Assembly (NCBI GenBank): GCA_963693285.1
Contig: OY848918.1
Span: 6,081,876 to 6,145,875 of the forward strand
DNA length: 64,000 nucleotides
Origin: Xestospongia muta
Taxonomy: Eukaryota; Porifera; Demospongiae; Haplosclerida; Petrosiidae
Direction: 5' to 3'
Shown here: one piece after another, positions 63,701 to 64,000 of the stretch
Layout: every line of letters begins with the position of its first letter
Position numbering within the stretch: position 1 is the first letter of the stretch
Made by a program: the position numbers and the translations under genes
The notes under the pieces: generated by a model
What the model saw: only the letters and a program-made list of their open reading frames with translations
What the model was told of the DNA's origin: nothing
The model's database searches: none

Positions 63701-64000
63701 AATGTTTCTGAGAGCGGTCACCATTCAGTGTCACCGCCAGCACAATTCCACATTTCCAATACTCACAGACCGCATACAGCGACTGGGGTTGTTCCACATG
63801 CAGCTGTTGGTGTTCTCTCAAGCCATCATTCTAATCCTCAACATCACACAGCTTTGACTCAAAGTAATATGGAGTTATTTGAACTCAATGCTCCGCCCAT
63901 CCCACCTCATCGTGCTCATAGCAATGCTGGATTAATACACTCCCCTAATAGTGCTTTTAGAGACAACCATTCAGCCTCACCACGATTAATACGACCTGAA
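54434..64000 (+). CDS. Single-pass FN3-type receptor, 3' end beyond window
   Basis: Exons: 54434-54521, 55380-55439, 59760-59821, 60768-60978, 61899-62113, 62245-62329, 62390-62578, 63129-63168, and 63277 to beyond 64000. All junctions keep frame. A signal peptide (MSSLTLLLFLALVACQG) is followed by a small Cys-containing segment, a region resembling FN3 domains (VINWTQNIENLTGYEV; YYVTVRG; SSSGGTGPYSNPLVF), a Pro/Thr stalk, one transmembrane helix (YAISIPSLIVLVVIVSLLIV) and a long cytoplasmic tail rich in Pro, Ser, His and Asn. The tail has PPIPPHR, an SH3-type proline motif. The ligand is unknown. Introns 2 and 3 are unusually long for this window (4.3 kb and 0.9 kb) and full of tandem repeats. 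Confidence 0.82.
55292..55370 (+). repeat. (CT)n microsatellite
   Basis: About 39 CT units run up to the acceptor of receptor exon 2 (55380), acting as an extended pyrimidine tract. Confidence 0.95.
57390..57610 (+). repeat. 60-bp tandem array
   Basis: Three to four copies of a 60-bp unit that includes GTCACTGTGGTAAGTACTG and GTTCACTAGTTTAGAGCTTA, in receptor intron 2. It is related in inverted orientation to the array at 58030-58470. Confidence 0.92.
58030..58470 (-). repeat. 54-bp tandem array, inverse of the 60-bp array
   Basis: About eight copies of a unit including CTAGGCTAGTGAACATCAGT and ACTTACTACATAGGTTAGCT. Its reverse complement matches the 60-bp unit: GTAGCTA, CCTA, GTAAGTACTGATGTTCACTAG and TAGAGCTTAC. 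Confidence 0.92.
60681..60752 (+). repeat. (CT)n microsatellite before exon 4
   Basis: About 36 CT units end 15 bases before the acceptor of receptor exon 4 (60768), the same arrangement as before exon 2. Confidence 0.95.
61225..61430 (+). repeat. 28-bp tandem array
   Basis: Six to seven imperfect copies of TTAATTGACTGATTTATTAA plus TATAATAG, in receptor intron 4. Confidence 0.9.

Overview
The window is nuclear DNA of an animal, most likely a sponge (demosponge). It is AT-rich and gene-dense. The introns are mostly short (about 45-70 bp) with GT-AG ends. The housekeeping genes are plainly metazoan: ubiquitin-eL40 fusion, MYST acetyltransferase, GPN1, eIF3f and a class I sirtuin. They sit beside Ig/FN3 receptors, a metazoan-type chitin synthase and death-fold genes. 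The phylum is inferred from this mix; no marker proves it.

Layout. 0.5-9.7 kb: an intronless gene with three FN3 domains and a glycine-zipper tail (481-2208), a 5'-truncated relative (3041-3676), an 11-exon Ig/FN3 receptor (4005-7730), TTTTAG-type repeats and a decayed fragment of the FN3/glycine-zipper family. 9.7-18.0 kb: an 8.36-kb DNA transposon with long inverted ends and a 6-bp target duplication. It carries a DDE integrase-type transposase and a HECT E3 ubiquitin ligase-like gene, both broken, and a dead hAT element sits inside a HECT intron. A paralogous copy of its target survives without the insert at 32911-32916. 18.0-25.8 kb: a MITE, a stranded 2A-like leader, and a 5.1-kb element with GC-rich inverted ends. 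This second element carries another integrase-type transposase and a decayed kinase gene. It is followed by a short hAT element whose 8-bp target duplication contains the start codon of the chitin synthase gene.

25.8-41.3 kb: the chitin synthase (9 exons, with two SAM-like domains), a patch built from fragments of neighbouring genes (31925-32967), a head-to-head pair of death-fold plus helical-repeat genes (33009-35230 minus, 36373-39359 plus), and a second complete FN3/glycine-zipper gene (39549-41258 minus). 42.0-54.1 kb is compact and housekeeping: ubiquitin-eL40, KAT7-like acetyltransferase, GPN1, eIF3f and sirtuin, with two divergent promoters. 54.4-64.0 kb is a single-pass FN3-type receptor with long, repeat-filled introns; it runs off the window.

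The left 42 kb looks like an innate-immune or cell-surface neighbourhood reshaped by transposons. The FN3/glycine-zipper and death-fold families are each present in several copies or fragments there. The right part is ordinary. The most interesting items are the two integrase-type transposons carrying signalling genes, the hAT insertion that duplicated a start codon, and the helical-bundle/FN3/glycine-zipper family. Exon limits were set by hand from splice signals and reading frame.
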